A stretch of DNA of 64,000 bases from Streptantibioticus ferralitis (GCF_029223525.1 NZ_JARHTQ010000025.1:1-64000); one strand, 5' to 3'. Positions 52,497 through 60,900 are shown, numbered from the stretch's first letter. The notes: generated by a model from the letters alone, not told the origin. Program-made: numbers and translations.

Positions 52497-53804
52497 TCAG
52501 CCCCGCGTCCGCTCCTGCCGAACCTCACCGATGTACTTGCGAGTGGTGCCCACCGACAGATCCAGCACGGGCGCCAGATGGGGCGCAAGGGAATTCGCCG
52601 ACCGACCCCGCAACTCACCAGGCAAGCACTTCAAGAGGGCCTCCACCGCCTCACGCCCCTGCAGCCCGTCGACTCCCGCGACACTCACGGTGTGGCCATC
52701 GATGAGCGCCACCGGGTCCAACCCGTCCGGCTCCAACCCATGGTCCGGTTCCAACTCGCCGTCCGGTTCCGCGTCCTGCAGTTCCCCTTCAATGGACAGG
52801 TCATCGAGAGGGAGCCGAGCGTGCACAATCGGCACACGGTCGGCCTGGGTGCGAGCTGGAGGCGCTCCCGCGTAGGCGACCTCTCGCTCCACCCGCCCCT
52901 GGACTGCCCCTTCCAACCGGTCATCTGCAGTGTCGCCGTGCACGTTGTTCCATCCGCCGGCAGGTTCCAACGCCTCCCCGCCAGCAGAGCGAGCGGCCGC
53001 AGAATCGGCCTCGACGGTCGGCGCCGGTTCCAACCCTTCCAACCCGGCGGCGCCAGGGACCGCGTTCACCTCAGGGCCGGCGAACCAACTGCCTACCGGC
53101 GCCTCGATGCTGGCCGCCGCGAGACCGGCCGCCGCCGTCTCGGTGAGGGGGACGCCGTACCGGGCCAGCCGTAGCGGCATCAGCGACTCGACCGGGGCCT
53201 TGCGCCGCCAGCCCCGCCCGAATCGCGAATGCAGCCGCGCCTGATACACGAGCCGCTCCTGCTCCAGCCTGATGACCTGGTCGTAGGAGCGCAGCTCCCA
53301 CAGCTTCATACGCCGCCACAGCAGGAACGTCGGGACCGGCGCCAGCAGCCAGCGCGTGATGCGCACGCCTTCCATGTGCTTGTCGGCGGTGATGTCGGCG
53401 ATGCGCCCGATCGCGTGCCGGGCGGCCTCGACGGAGACCACGAAGAGCACCGGGATCACCGCGTGCATCCCCATGCCCAGCGGGTCGGAGGCCGCTGCGG
53501 CGTTGAACGCCACGGTCGCGATGGTCAGCAACCACGCCGTCTGCCGCAGCAGCGGGAACGGAATCCGGAACCAGGTCAGCAGCAGATCGAGAGCGAGCAG
53601 TACGACGATCCCGGCATCGACGCCTATCGGAAAGACGTTCGCGAAAATACCGAAGCCTTTGCGTAGGGCGAGTTCGCGCACCGCTGCGTAGGAGCCAGCG
53701 AACCCGATCGTGGCGATCGCCAGAACGCCGATCGCGACCACGCTGATCAGGATCCGGTGAGCACGCGTCAACTGCGCGGGCCCTCCCGACGTCACCGATG
53801 CCAC
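52497..53804 (-). CDS. DUF2637 domain protein, 435 aa
   Basis: The N-terminal 130 residues hold four closely packed transmembrane helices with the conserved GSY.AVRELAL and P(I/L)GVDAGIVVLLALDLLL motifs of DUF2637, a family found on Streptomyces plasmids beside spread (Spd-like) and transfer genes. The C-terminal 250 residues are cytoplasmic, variable and end in a possible helix-turn-helix (LAPVLDLSVGTTRKYIGEVR). It may link membrane and DNA during plasmid spread. GTG start at 53804. Confidence 0.85.
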   Translation of the reverse strand: MASVTSGGPAQLTRAHRILISVVAIGVLAIATIGFAGSYAAVRELALRKGFGIFANVFPIGVDAGIVVLLALDLLLTWFRIPFPLLRQTAWLLTIATVAFNAAAASDPLGMGMHAVIPVLFVVSVEAARHAIGRIADITADKHMEGVRITRWLLAPVPTFLLWRRMKLWELRSYDQVIRLEQERLVYQARLHSRFGRGWRRKAPVESLMPLRLARYGVPLTETAAAGLAAASIEAPVGSWFAGPEVNAVPGAAGLEGLEPAPTVEADSAAARSAGGEALEPAGGWNNVHGDTADDRLEGAVQGRVEREVAYAGAPPARTQADRVPIVHARLPLDDLSIEGELQDAEPDGELEPDHGLEPDGLDPVALIDGHTVSVAGVDGLQGREAVEALLKCLPGELRGRSANSLAPHLAPVLDLSVGTTRKYIGEVRQERTRG

Positions 53805-53889
53805 GGCCCCCTACCCCTCCCGTTGTGCATGATCTCAGGAACGCGCCCAAGACTCTCACGCGGATCGAGCAGATAGCACGGCGGCGAAC

Positions 53890-54181
53890 ATGCCCCTGGT
53901 GGTGAGCAGTGACGTTCGCAGTACCAGCGGCAGTGCCGCTGATCAGGCGAGCCCGCTGGCGCCCGGCATCTATGAACTCACCTGGGCCGGGAACGGCCGC
54001 GCCACATGGCAGTACGGCCCGGAGATAGTTCGCGGTGCCCAGCACATCATCTGGCGCCGCATCGGCACTGGTCCGGCGCAGCGAGGGATTCGCCAAGCTC
54101 GGCGACACGCTGGAGCAGTCCGACGTGCGTCCCGCGAACCCGTCGTTCTACGGGGTGCGGAGCACTGAGTTCCAGAGCTAG
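53890..54181 (+). pseudogene. Frameshifted small gene relic
   Basis: The first frame gives a convincing stretch (LAPGIYELTWAGNGRATWQ, then HIIWRRIGT) and after about 54075 the coherent sequence moves to another frame (EGFAKLGDTLEQSD, then PSFYGVRSTEFQS and a stop at 54179-54181). The two parts look like one ancestral protein of unknown function. It is either inactivated, read by frameshifting, or affected by a sequence error. Confidence 0.5.
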
Positions 54182-54256
54182 GCCACCAGCACAACGTTCC
54201 TCAACTCACGGGATCTTGTGGTCTGTCGGCGAGTAGGGTGCGTTTGTATACGCGGC

Positions 54257-54291
54257 GGGGCGCCCGGCCACCACCTTTGGCCGGGCGCCCC
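54257..54291. terminator. 14-bp GC-rich stem-loop terminator
   Basis: 54257-54270 and 54278-54291 form a perfect 14-bp stem with a 7-base loop. It lies 16 bases beyond the stop of the minus-strand partition partner gene. Confidence 0.85.
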
Positions 54292-54307
54292 ATCGTGTGT
54301 TCGGTCT

Positions 54308-55219
54308 TCAGCTGTTGCTGGTCTTCATCCGCTCGAAGACGACGTCGAAGACTCGCGAGTCCCTTTCGTCGGCGAAGGCGGCCAGGAGGTGAGTTAGGAC
54401 CTCGTTGCGGGGGATGCGCCCACGGTCCAGCCGGTCGGCGAGCGCCACGGAGCGCCGGTCGACCTCACGCTTGAGTTCGGTGGGCAGGGCCGTCGACGGC
54501 TTGGGGGCTGGCGGTGTCGCTCCCTCTATGGCTCCGGCCAGGGACTGCGCGATGACGTTGACGTCATCCTCGTCGCTGAGCGCCAGGTCGCCGGGGAACA
54601 ACTTCACGGTTTCGCGTAGGCGCTTGGCCGTGACCTTGTCCGCGCCAATGGCCTGGACGACCATCTCGTACACGCCGACCGCGGCCTTGAGGCCATGCCG
54701 GTTGAAGAACGGCACGAGCTCGCGCACCTGCCCCTCTGGGGCTTTGTAGCCGCGGGCGTTGAGGACCTCGCCGATCTGCCAGCCGTCGCGGAGTTGGCTG
54801 CACCGGGAACGGCTGATGCCGTGCTCGATCTCCGCCCACTCTTCGATCGTCGTGTAGCAGCGCTCCGGTTCCAGTTTGTGTACGAGCTTGCGGAACAGGC
54901 GGCCGGTGGCGACGGTGTCGAGGGACTTGCCCGCGACCCAGGTTGCGGTGGACAGCAGCTCGATGCCGGCCACGCAGGCATCGAGGCGTTCCTGTTCGTC
55001 GGCGGTGAGGTTTCCGGTGCCTGCCGGGTCGACGGGGTCGGGGATCTTGTCGACTCCGGGGCGGGCGGCGTTGACGGCGGCGGTGATCCGTTCAGCAAGG
55101 GCCTGCTCGGTCAGCGCCTGGCGCTCCTCTTCGACCCGCGCAGCGGTTCGGGTCAGGCTGGTGGCGGCGTCGGTGGACGCCTCTTCGTCGTCCCAGCCGT
55201 CCAGTTCGAAGTCTTTCAT
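54308..55219 (-). CDS. ParA partner with helix-turn-helix, non-canonical ParB role
   Basis: A 303-aa protein, coupled to parA by a 4-base overlap. Residues about 120-150 (WAEIEHGISRSRCSQLRDG) form a helix-turn-helix like those of plasmid regulators with SRSRxYQL. No ParB N-terminal arginine box (GERR) or CTP-binding motif is seen. The Thr/Ala-rich N-terminus is a likely ParA-stimulating segment and the C-terminus a helical dimerisation part. By position it is the centromere-binding member of the partition pair. Confidence 0.75.
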   Translation of the reverse strand: MKDFELDGWDDEEASTDAATSLTRTAARVEEERQALTEQALAERITAAVNAARPGVDKIPDPVDPAGTGNLTADEQERLDACVAGIELLSTATWVAGKSLDTVATGRLFRKLVHKLEPERCYTTIEEWAEIEHGISRSRCSQLRDGWQIGEVLNARGYKAPEGQVRELVPFFNRHGLKAAVGVYEMVVQAIGADKVTAKRLRETVKLFPGDLALSDEDDVNVIAQSLAGAIEGATPPAPKPSTALPTELKREVDRRSVALADRLDRGRIPRNEVLTHLLAAFADERDSRVFDVVFERMKTSNS

Positions 55220-56073
55220 GCTGCGGTCACCAGCTTGGCGTTGACGGCGATGGTGCGGAAGAAGCCGGCGGTGTCGGTCTTGGGCCGGTAGAACACAACG
55301 GGCAGGCCCTTGTTGCGGGCTTCCTTGAGGTCGGCGGAGCGGACGGGGATCTCGCCCAGGAGCGGGATGCGCGGGTGGTTTCGCAGCTGCTTGTAGACGG
55401 CGGCGTCGAAGTCACCCATGGGCTTCATGACGCGGCCGATGACCATACCGATGACGTCCAGGTCGTCGGCAGGACGCCCGAGGTTGGTCATGATCTTCTT
55501 GTGCTGGGCGACCTGCATCTTGACGGCCTTCATTGCCCATTCGTCGACGTCGACCATGATGATCGCGCCGGTTGCAGCGGCGGTCTGGGAGTCGGTGTCC
55601 GTGTCCAGGGCGGGGCGCATGTCGAGCAGGATGTCGTCGTACTCGCCTTGGAAGTGCCCCAACATCCGGGCGTAGAACTGGAGCGCAGCCCCTGTCTCGC
55701 GCAGCCGGGACGGCAGGAAGGCCATGTCCATGCTGGCGGGCAGGACGTCGATGTTCTCGACCTTGGTCTTGGCAACCAGGGGGTGCGGGTCGGACATGTC
55801 GATGACGACGGTGGCCTGAGTGGGGCCCTTTTCGTCGTCCAGCATGGGCACCTTGAAGGCGGTGGTGGAGTTGCCCTGGGGGTCGCAGTCGCACACCAGG
55901 ACGCGCCGACCGTACTCGGCAAGCGCCCCGGCGAGGTTGATGGTGGTGGTGGTCTTGCCGACCCCACCCTTCTGGTTGCACATGGCGATGATGCGGGTCT
56001 GCCCGCCCTCACTGATGCGAGGTGCTGGCAGCCCGAGGGCACCGGAGAGCGGGCCCGAAGCGGTCTCTGTCAT
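55216..56073 (-). CDS. parA: ParA-family partition ATPase
   Basis: A 285-aa Walker-type ATPase. The deviant Walker A KGGVGKTTTTINLAGAL starts near residue 35; VLVCDCDPQGNST is the A' motif, YDDILLDMRPALD Walker B. The family's C-terminal VVFYRP... segment ends the protein. The first 25 residues are an extension without own DNA-binding domain. ATG 56073 is chosen; an in-frame ATG at 56085 is possible. Ribosome-binding site is weak. Confidence 0.92.
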   Translation of the reverse strand: MTETASGPLSGALGLPAPRISEGGQTRIIAMCNQKGGVGKTTTTINLAGALAEYGRRVLVCDCDPQGNSTTAFKVPMLDDEKGPTQATVVIDMSDPHPLVAKTKVENIDVLPASMDMAFLPSRLRETGAALQFYARMLGHFQGEYDDILLDMRPALDTDTDSQTAAATGAIIMVDVDEWAMKAVKMQVAQHKKIMTNLGRPADDLDVIGMVIGRVMKPMGDFDAAVYKQLRNHPRIPLLGEIPVRSADLKEARNKGLPVVFYRPKTDTAGFFRTIAVNAKLVTAA

Positions 56074-56159
56074 GGCAGGGACCATATCCAGGGCGTTGAG
56101 GTTCTTAGCCCAGCACACCCAGATGCAACCCCTACTGGCAGCCCTTCCGGAGCATCGAA

Positions 56160-56221
56160 CCACCCTCCGACCAAGATCATTCTTCCACAATTGTAGAAGA
56201 ATGATCTTGATCGGAGGGTGG
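56160..56221. repeat. 62-bp near-perfect palindrome, candidate centromere/operator
   Basis: Arms 56160-56185 and 56196-56221 are inverted repeats with a single mismatch, and the 10-base centre (56186-56195) contains the palindrome ACAATTGT. It is A+T-rich in the middle, unlike the surroundings. It lies 86 bases upstream of parA. Best guess is the partition site and autoregulatory operator; a terminator role is possible. Confidence 0.75.
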
Positions 56222-56237
56222 GCCTGAAAACGCAAAA

Positions 56238-56279
56238 AGGCCCCGCACTCCCCGGAGAACGTCGGGGAGTGCGGGGCCT
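56238..56279. terminator. 17-bp perfect stem-loop terminator
   Basis: 56238-56254 and 56263-56279 form a perfect 17-bp stem with an 8-base loop, preceded by AAAAA (a T-run for minus-strand transcription). It ends the long minus-strand operon whose last gene stops at 56295. Confidence 0.92.
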
Positions 56280-56294
56280 CGATATAGCTGCCGC

Positions 56295-56513
56295 CTACGC
56301 AGCGGGCCGGGAGACGGCGAGCAGGCCGTGTCCGTAGGACAGCATCCACGCCTCGAAGAGGGTGTACTGGGGGTTGGTCGGCGGGGTGGGCCAGATACGC
56401 CGCCAGGTCAGATGCCGCCCTCCCAACGCGACTTGGTCCAGGCGGTCGTGCGGCCCACCCGGGTGTCGGAGTCTCTGGGCGTCGGGGCGGCCGGGCAGGG
56501 GGCCGGCGATCAC
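56295..56513 (-). CDS. Hypothetical protein, 72 aa
   Basis: GTG at 56513; last gene before the terminator. The C-terminal half (WRRIWPTPPTNPQYTLFEAWM) looks like a folded peptide end, while the first 30 residues are rich in Pro, Gly and Arg. A minor or chance frame cannot be excluded. Confidence 0.4.
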   Translation of the reverse strand: MIAGPLPGRPDAQRLRHPGGPHDRLDQVALGGRHLTWRRIWPTPPTNPQYTLFEAWMLSYGHGLLAVSRPAA

Positions 56514-56541
56514 CCCGGGCTAGTCAAGGTCCGGGCGCCGC

Positions 56542-57093
56542 TCAGCAGCGGCTGCCCTGGTGTCGGGGGGCGAAGGTCGCAGGGACCTGCCCGTGGTCGG
56601 GGTTGGGGATGGTGGCGGCTGCCGCTCGCGCGGCCGGGTGACGCATGGCGGTGACCGGGATGGCGCCGGGCTCGGTGGGCGGGGCCCAGACCAGGCGCCA
56701 GGTGTCGTCCCACTCGCAGCCGCAGGGGTGGTCTGGGTGCGGGTGGTACAGGACCACGGCGTGCGTGTGGACGGCGCGCGGGATGCGGGGGTCGAGCTCC
56801 GCTGGGTCGTCGCCGGGGTAGAGGTGGAGGTTCCGCCAGCCGTGAACGCGGTCCATGTAGGCGGTCGCTGCCTCGATGACGGCGAACCACCGGTGGTGCC
56901 CGAGCACGAGGAACGCGACCGGGTAGAGGTGATCGTCGGCGGAGCCGTCGAGCCCGGTGACGTGCAGGGCGCGGTGGGCGAGGAAGCCGTTCTCCACCGC
57001 GTCCTCGCCCGGCGTCCAGATCTGTTCGGCGGGGTGTGGGGTGCCGTCGTCGCCCTCGCTGGTCTCGATCTCGTACAGGGCCGGGGCGGTCAC
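56542..57093 (-). CDS. Hypothetical protein, 183 aa
   Basis: A soluble protein with aromatic-rich strands (FLVLGHHRWFAVIEAATAYM) and a HTHAVVLYHPHPDHPCGCEW segment containing clustered His and Cys that could hold a metal. GTG overlaps the stop of the upstream gene by 4 bases. No family recognised. Confidence 0.65.
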   Translation of the reverse strand: MTAPALYEIETSEGDDGTPHPAEQIWTPGEDAVENGFLAHRALHVTGLDGSADDHLYPVAFLVLGHHRWFAVIEAATAYMDRVHGWRNLHLYPGDDPAELDPRIPRAVHTHAVVLYHPHPDHPCGCEWDDTWRLVWAPPTEPGAIPVTAMRHPAARAAAATIPNPDHGQVPATFAPRHQGSRC

Positions 57094-57773
57094 GCGCTCA
57101 CCCCCGTGACGGCGGCGTCCAGGAGCGCCACGGCGTCGGCCTCGTACGGGTCGGCGAACAGCCGGTGGTCGCTGACGTCGAACGGCCCGAACCTCGCGGA
57201 GACGCGGTGTCCGGGCACGAGGGTGGTCTCGCGTCCGTCCAGCGCGGCGGTGAGCCGGTCGTAGTCCTGCTGAGCGTGCCGGGTCTGGGTGTACGGGCCG
57301 AGGCGCAACAGGGTGAAGCCGTCCAGGCTGCCGTCTTCGCGATTGCGGGCCTCGATGTAGAGGGCGTAGTGCGCGGGTTCCATGCCGACGTCGTCGGGCA
57401 GGGGCAGCCCGGCGGCGGCGTGGGTGAGCATCGCGTAACCCGGCTGCCAGAAGCCCAGGATCGACGTCGTCTCGCAGCGCAGCCAGCCGCGGTTGGCGTA
57501 GCCGAGCTGGCGGCCGTGGAGGTAGGCGCTGGCGTGCGGGGTGTCGGGGTGGACCAGGGCGACGGCGATCAGGTCGTGGTCGTCGCCGGGCCGGGTGTGC
57601 GCGCGCTCGATGAACGGGCCGATCCGTACGGCGATGTCCTGGGCACTGCCGGGTGTCCAGGGCTGCGGGTTGCGCAGGGCGGTGAGCGTCGCGCGGAACT
57701 GGTCGACGACGGCCTGGTCCTCGGGGGAGAGGGCGCCAGCGTTGCCGCAGCGGCGGAAGGAGGGTCGCTTCAT
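57090..57773 (-). CDS. Hypothetical protein, 227 aa
   Basis: ATG 57773 is preceded by GGAAGGAGG and overlaps the NUDIX stop by 4 bases. The protein is alpha/beta with no transmembrane segment; motifs such as GDDHDLIAVALVHPDTPHASA and ADPYEADAVALLDAAV are of unknown meaning. Context is a plasmid operon of unknowns. Confidence 0.65.
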   Translation of the reverse strand: MKRPSFRRCGNAGALSPEDQAVVDQFRATLTALRNPQPWTPGSAQDIAVRIGPFIERAHTRPGDDHDLIAVALVHPDTPHASAYLHGRQLGYANRGWLRCETTSILGFWQPGYAMLTHAAAGLPLPDDVGMEPAHYALYIEARNREDGSLDGFTLLRLGPYTQTRHAQQDYDRLTAALDGRETTLVPGHRVSARFGPFDVSDHRLFADPYEADAVALLDAAVTGVSA

Positions 57774-58228
57774 CGGGTGGACTCCTGCTCGGGGGTGAGG
57801 TGGGCGGTGAGGGCCACGGCCGCGCTGAGGATCTGGGCGTGGTCGAACGCCAGCCGGTCCGGCAGGCCGTTCAGGGGCCACCAGCAGGCGGTGCGGGCAT
57901 CGTCCCCGGCGACGATCGGGGTGTCGGCAGGGACGACAGCCAGGTACGCGACGGTGACGTACCGGCCGCGCGGGTCGCGGCCGGGCTGGTCCCAGACGCC
58001 GATCTGGTGCAGGTCGCCGGCGGCCACGTGGACCCCGGTCTCCTCAGCGAGCTCCCGAGCGCCGGCCTCGCGGCTCGTCTCCCCCTGGTCGACGTGACCA
58101 CCGGCGCAGGCCCAGTGGCCTTCGAACGGCGGCCAGTCGCGCTCGATCAGCAGGACGTCGCCGCCGGGCGTCAGGACGACGACGTCGGCGGTATAGCGGA
58201 TGGTCTCGTACGTCTCGGTGTCGGTCAT
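57770..58228 (-). CDS. NUDIX hydrolase
   Basis: A 152-aa pyrophosphohydrolase. The Nudix box is intact: GGHVDQGETSREAGARELAEETG (G-x5-E-x7-REUxEExGU; pieces HVDQGET and RELAEETG visible), around residues 44-66. Members cleave nucleoside diphosphates linked to X such as ADP-ribose or damaged nucleotides. ATG 58228 follows GAGAGG. It is unlike an RNA-capping-type NudC because no zinc ribbon is present. Confidence 0.92.
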   Translation of the reverse strand: MTDTETYETIRYTADVVVLTPGGDVLLIERDWPPFEGHWACAGGHVDQGETSREAGARELAEETGVHVAAGDLHQIGVWDQPGRDPRGRYVTVAYLAVVPADTPIVAGDDARTACWWPLNGLPDRLAFDHAQILSAAVALTAHLTPEQESTR

Positions 58229-58250
58229 GTGCACCTCTCGGTGGGGTGGG

Positions 58251-58427
58251 CTAGTGGGTGGTGGTGCCGGTGACCACGAGGAACTGGTCGCTGTGGAGGT
58301 CCATGACGACGTGGGCGTCGTGGCCCTGGGCGCGCTGGGCGGCGGCGTATTCGTCGGCGGGCCAGGAGCCGCGGGGGTGGCCGGCGGGGAACCGCTCCAG
58401 GACGGTGCGGGGCGCAGCGGTGGTCAT
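58251..58427 (-). CDS. Small protein, 58 aa
   Basis: The frame from ATG 58427 to the stop at 58251 reads TVLERFPAGHPRGSWPADEY, then HDAHVVMDLHSDQFLVV, with normal amino-acid usage. The ATG overlaps the stop of the upstream gene as ATGA. Alternative frames through the region are Arg/Pro-rich and artefactual. Function unknown. Confidence 0.65.
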   Translation of the reverse strand: MTTAAPRTVLERFPAGHPRGSWPADEYAAAQRAQGHDAHVVMDLHSDQFLVVTGTTTH

Positions 58428-58909
58428 CGGTCGTCACCGCCGTGCACGCGCTCGTGGATGTCGATCAGGGTGGCGATGGCGTCGGGGTTGTCGGCGAGAC
58501 CGACCCACTGCCCTTGCGCGGTGAAGACGGGAACGGCGTCGGTGTCCGCGTCGAAGATGACGACGTAGTCGCCGTACCGGTCGATGACCATCTCGCGCAG
58601 GGCGGGGACCAGCGCGGTGTCGAGGACCTCCAGGACGTCCACGGTGAGCCGGGCGCGCTCGCCGGGCGTCGCGGGCTGGGCCAGGGTGCCGGTGACGCGC
58701 AGCAGGTCGCTGGGCTGTATGCCGGTCAGCAGGTTGTGGACGATCCCGGCGTCCTTGGCGGTGCAGGAGACGACGGTGTCGGGGGCGTCCTCGGGGAGGG
58801 TGTCCGCGTCGGCGGGTCGGATGGTCAGGTCGAAAGTGGCGGTGCCGTGCGGGCCGGGGGCGGGGATCGCGTCGACCCATCCGTCGACGGCGCAGTGCTT
58901 GGTGTCCAT
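58424..58909 (-). CDS. Hypothetical protein, 161 aa
   Basis: A soluble, acidic protein of about 160 residues with OB-like strand spacing (ATFDLTIRPADA, VVSCTAKDAGIVHNLLTG, DLLRVTGTLAQPA). It shares one base with the stop of the 68-aa gene before it. A single-strand DNA-binding or OB-fold role would be a guess. Confidence 0.7.
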   Translation of the reverse strand: MDTKHCAVDGWVDAIPAPGPHGTATFDLTIRPADADTLPEDAPDTVVSCTAKDAGIVHNLLTGIQPSDLLRVTGTLAQPATPGERARLTVDVLEVLDTALVPALREMVIDRYGDYVVIFDADTDAVPVFTAQGQWVGLADNPDAIATLIDIHERVHGGDDR

Positions 58910-59115
58910 CAGCTGGCCTCCGCCAGGGTCTGGGTGGGGCGAGGGATGCGAGGTCGGGGGGTGCGCTGCGCGAGCAGCAGGAGTTCGCAGTTGCGCTTCT
59001 GCTGCGCGGGGGTGAGGGGCCGGGCCGTCGCGCCGCCGTGGCGGTGCCAGAGCGGGGAGGCCGGCGGCTCGGGGTAGGCGAGAGCGTGGTCGACGTCGCG
59101 GTCGGTGCTGCTCAT
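58909..59115 (-). CDS. Hypothetical protein, 68 aa
   Basis: A small basic protein with a helical QQKRNCELLLLAQRT segment. ATG 59115 is preceded by GGAGG. It is coupled to the 161-aa gene by a one-base overlap. No family. Confidence 0.6.
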   Translation of the reverse strand: MSSTDRDVDHALAYPEPPASPLWHRHGGATARPLTPAQQKRNCELLLLAQRTPRPRIPRPTQTLAEAS

Positions 59116-59138
59116 GGGGACCTCCGAGGGGGAGGGGT

Positions 59139-59424
59139 TCAGGCGTGGGTGGCGCGCTTGGTGCTCTTGGACTGGGTGTCGGAGGCGAACCGGCCCTCGC
59201 GGCGTGCCTCAACGGGGTTCGCGGCGATCCAGTCCTCAGCGCACGCCTTGTGGACGGGCTCCCCGGCGTGGGAGCGCATCGGCGTGGGCTTGTTGCACAG
59301 CACGCAGGGGCGGTCCTGCCAGCGGTCGAAGTGCTGGCTGTCGCGCCATTCGAGGCACGCGCCGGGAGCCGGGACCAGGCCCGGGTTCGAACGGCTGCTT
59401 CTTCTTGCCTCGGGCGCTGGTCAC
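59139..59424 (-). pseudogene. Small zinc-type protein with a frameshift as sequenced
   Basis: GTG at 59422-59424 overlaps the ASCH stop and opens MTSARGKKKQPFEPGPG (start in frame 0). The downstream sequence is protein-like only in the +1 frame: CLEWRDSQHFDRWQDRPC, then CNKPTPMRSHAGEPVHKAC with four Cys and His residues that could bind zinc. A one-base change in the C/G-rich stretch near 59350-59375 would join them. Either a sequence error or recent inactivation. Confidence 0.55.
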
Positions 59425-59861
59425 GGCCGGAAGTCGGGCAGCTGCTGGAACACGCGCTCCAGCAGGTCCGGCGTCGGCTTCCACGGGACGACCTGCCCGC
59501 GCGCGGGGACGGGCAGGGGCAGCTCCTGGACGTCGGCGAGCACCAGGTGCCAGGCCCCGGGGTGTGCCCACTGAGAGCAGAGCGGCGCTCCCTCGAGGTC
59601 CTGGTGGCAGTCGGTGACCCGGGCGATGCCGACGACCGCGCCGGTGACCAGCTCGCGGTCGCGGATCGTGCGGCCGATCAGCGGGAGGCGCAGGGCGGGC
59701 CGGTCGATGGTCTTGCTCGTGTGCAGCAGCACCCAGCCGGTCCGCCACCGGCCGGGCCGGTTCTCCACGTCCTTGGCACCGGCGAGGATGCAGGCCGCGT
59801 ACGGCTGCCGGATGCTGATGCCGCGGATCCAGTCGCCCTCGGGCAGGGTCACGGCGCTCAT
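59421..59861 (-). CDS. ASCH-domain protein
   Basis: A 146-aa protein with the ASCH pattern: SIRQPYAACILAGAKDVENR (binding loop around GxKxxExR) and GWVLLHTSKTID. ASCH domains bind RNA or modified nucleosides and some cleave or deaminate N4-acetylcytidine. ATG 59861 overlaps the GGDEF stop by 4 bases. Confidence 0.88.
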   Translation of the reverse strand: MSAVTLPEGDWIRGISIRQPYAACILAGAKDVENRPGRWRTGWVLLHTSKTIDRPALRLPLIGRTIRDRELVTGAVVGIARVTDCHQDLEGAPLCSQWAHPGAWHLVLADVQELPLPVPARGQVVPWKPTPDLLERVFQQLPDFRP

Positions 59862-60535
59862 GCGGCCCGCCCCCACACGCTGGTGCCCGGACGGCCGGCC
59901 CGGCGCCCGTTGATGGACGCCACGGTGACGTGCTGCGCCGTCGCGAGGACCGCCCGGCCGGAGTGCTTGCCGTCGTAGAGGGCGGCATCGGCGGCCCTCT
60001 GCAGCCGGGTCAGGTCGCGGGAGCCGACCGAGGCCGGGGCCGCGGCACCTACCGAGGCGCCGACGTCGACGGTGCGGCCGTCGTCCAGGGTGACCGGCGT
60101 GTGCAGCATCCGGACCAGCTGCTCCAGGCGCTGCTCGCGGCGGTCGGCCTTCAGCTCCAGGACCACGGCGAACTCATCGCCCCCGAGCCTGCCGATCGCT
60201 GCGCGCGGGCCCGCCCAGGCGGTGAGCCGGGCGCCGAACGATGCGAGGACGGTGTCGCCCGCCGCGTGTCCGAGGCCGTCGTTGATGCCTTTGAAGTGAT
60301 CGGCGTCGACCATGACCACGGTCGTGTCGTCGCCGTGGCGGGACAGGAGCCGGCGGGCGCGGGCGGTGTAGGTGTCGCGGCGCAGCAGGCCCGTCAGCGA
60401 GTCCTTCTCCTTGGCGGCGATCTGCTTGTACAGGGCGACGGCGTGGACCGCCCAGCCGGTCAGCGGGACGGCTGCGGCGGTGATCAGGAGGGTGCGCGGG
60501 CCGAACCGGCCCGTCGTGTGCAGGACGGAGTCCAT
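59858..60535 (-). CDS. GGDEF diguanylate cyclase
   Basis: A 225-aa protein with one transmembrane helix at about 13-35 and a GGDEF domain from 45 on. The active-site loop GGDEF is intact at 118-122, with D-x-DHFKGINDGLGH upstream at 76-90 for metal and guanine binding. The RxxD inhibitory site five residues before the motif is missing. It would make cyclic di-GMP, which controls BldD and development in Streptomyces. ATG 60535 follows AGAGGGAGA. Confidence 0.92.
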   Translation of the reverse strand: MDSVLHTTGRFGPRTLLITAAAVPLTGWAVHAVALYKQIAAKEKDSLTGLLRRDTYTARARRLLSRHGDDTTVVMVDADHFKGINDGLGHAAGDTVLASFGARLTAWAGPRAAIGRLGGDEFAVVLELKADRREQRLEQLVRMLHTPVTLDDGRTVDVGASVGAAAPASVGSRDLTRLQRAADAALYDGKHSGRAVLATAQHVTVASINGRRAGRPGTSVWGRAA

Positions 60536-60623
60536 ACTGGTGTCTCCCTCTCGTCTCGTACGGGATGGGGAACCCGGGGCAGGCGACGGTTTCGACGCCT
60601 AGAGCGCCTGTCCCGGGGCGAAT

Positions 60624-60900
60624 TCACATCAGGTTGTTGGGGTTGACCCACGCCGTGGTGGTGGCGTTGGGCCAGTCCAGGACCCAGTCGGGGCGCAGGC
60701 CGTGCGCGGCCCATCCGTCGCTGGAGTCGTCGGGGGGCCGGGCGGCCTGCGGACATCTGCTGCACGGCCCGGTAGTAGGCGTTGTGCGCGGCGGCCAGGG
60801 CCTCGCTCTCTCCGGCGGCGTAGCCGGTGAAGACGTGAAGACCTCGCCGTTCCTGGTCCGTTGCGTGGTGTATCGGGACGTCGACCTCGTATCGGCGCAT
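60624..60900 (-). pseudogene. Small gene with a frameshift as sequenced
   Basis: ATG 60900 opens MRRYEVDVPIHH, then VFTGYAAGESEALAAAH, NAYYRAVQQMS; near 60735-60745, at a GGGGGG run on the plus strand, the coherent reading moves by one base to PDDSSDGWAAHGLRPDWVL and ends NPNNLM at 60624. An indel in the homopolymer explains it. The intact protein would have about 91 residues; function unknown. Confidence 0.6.
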
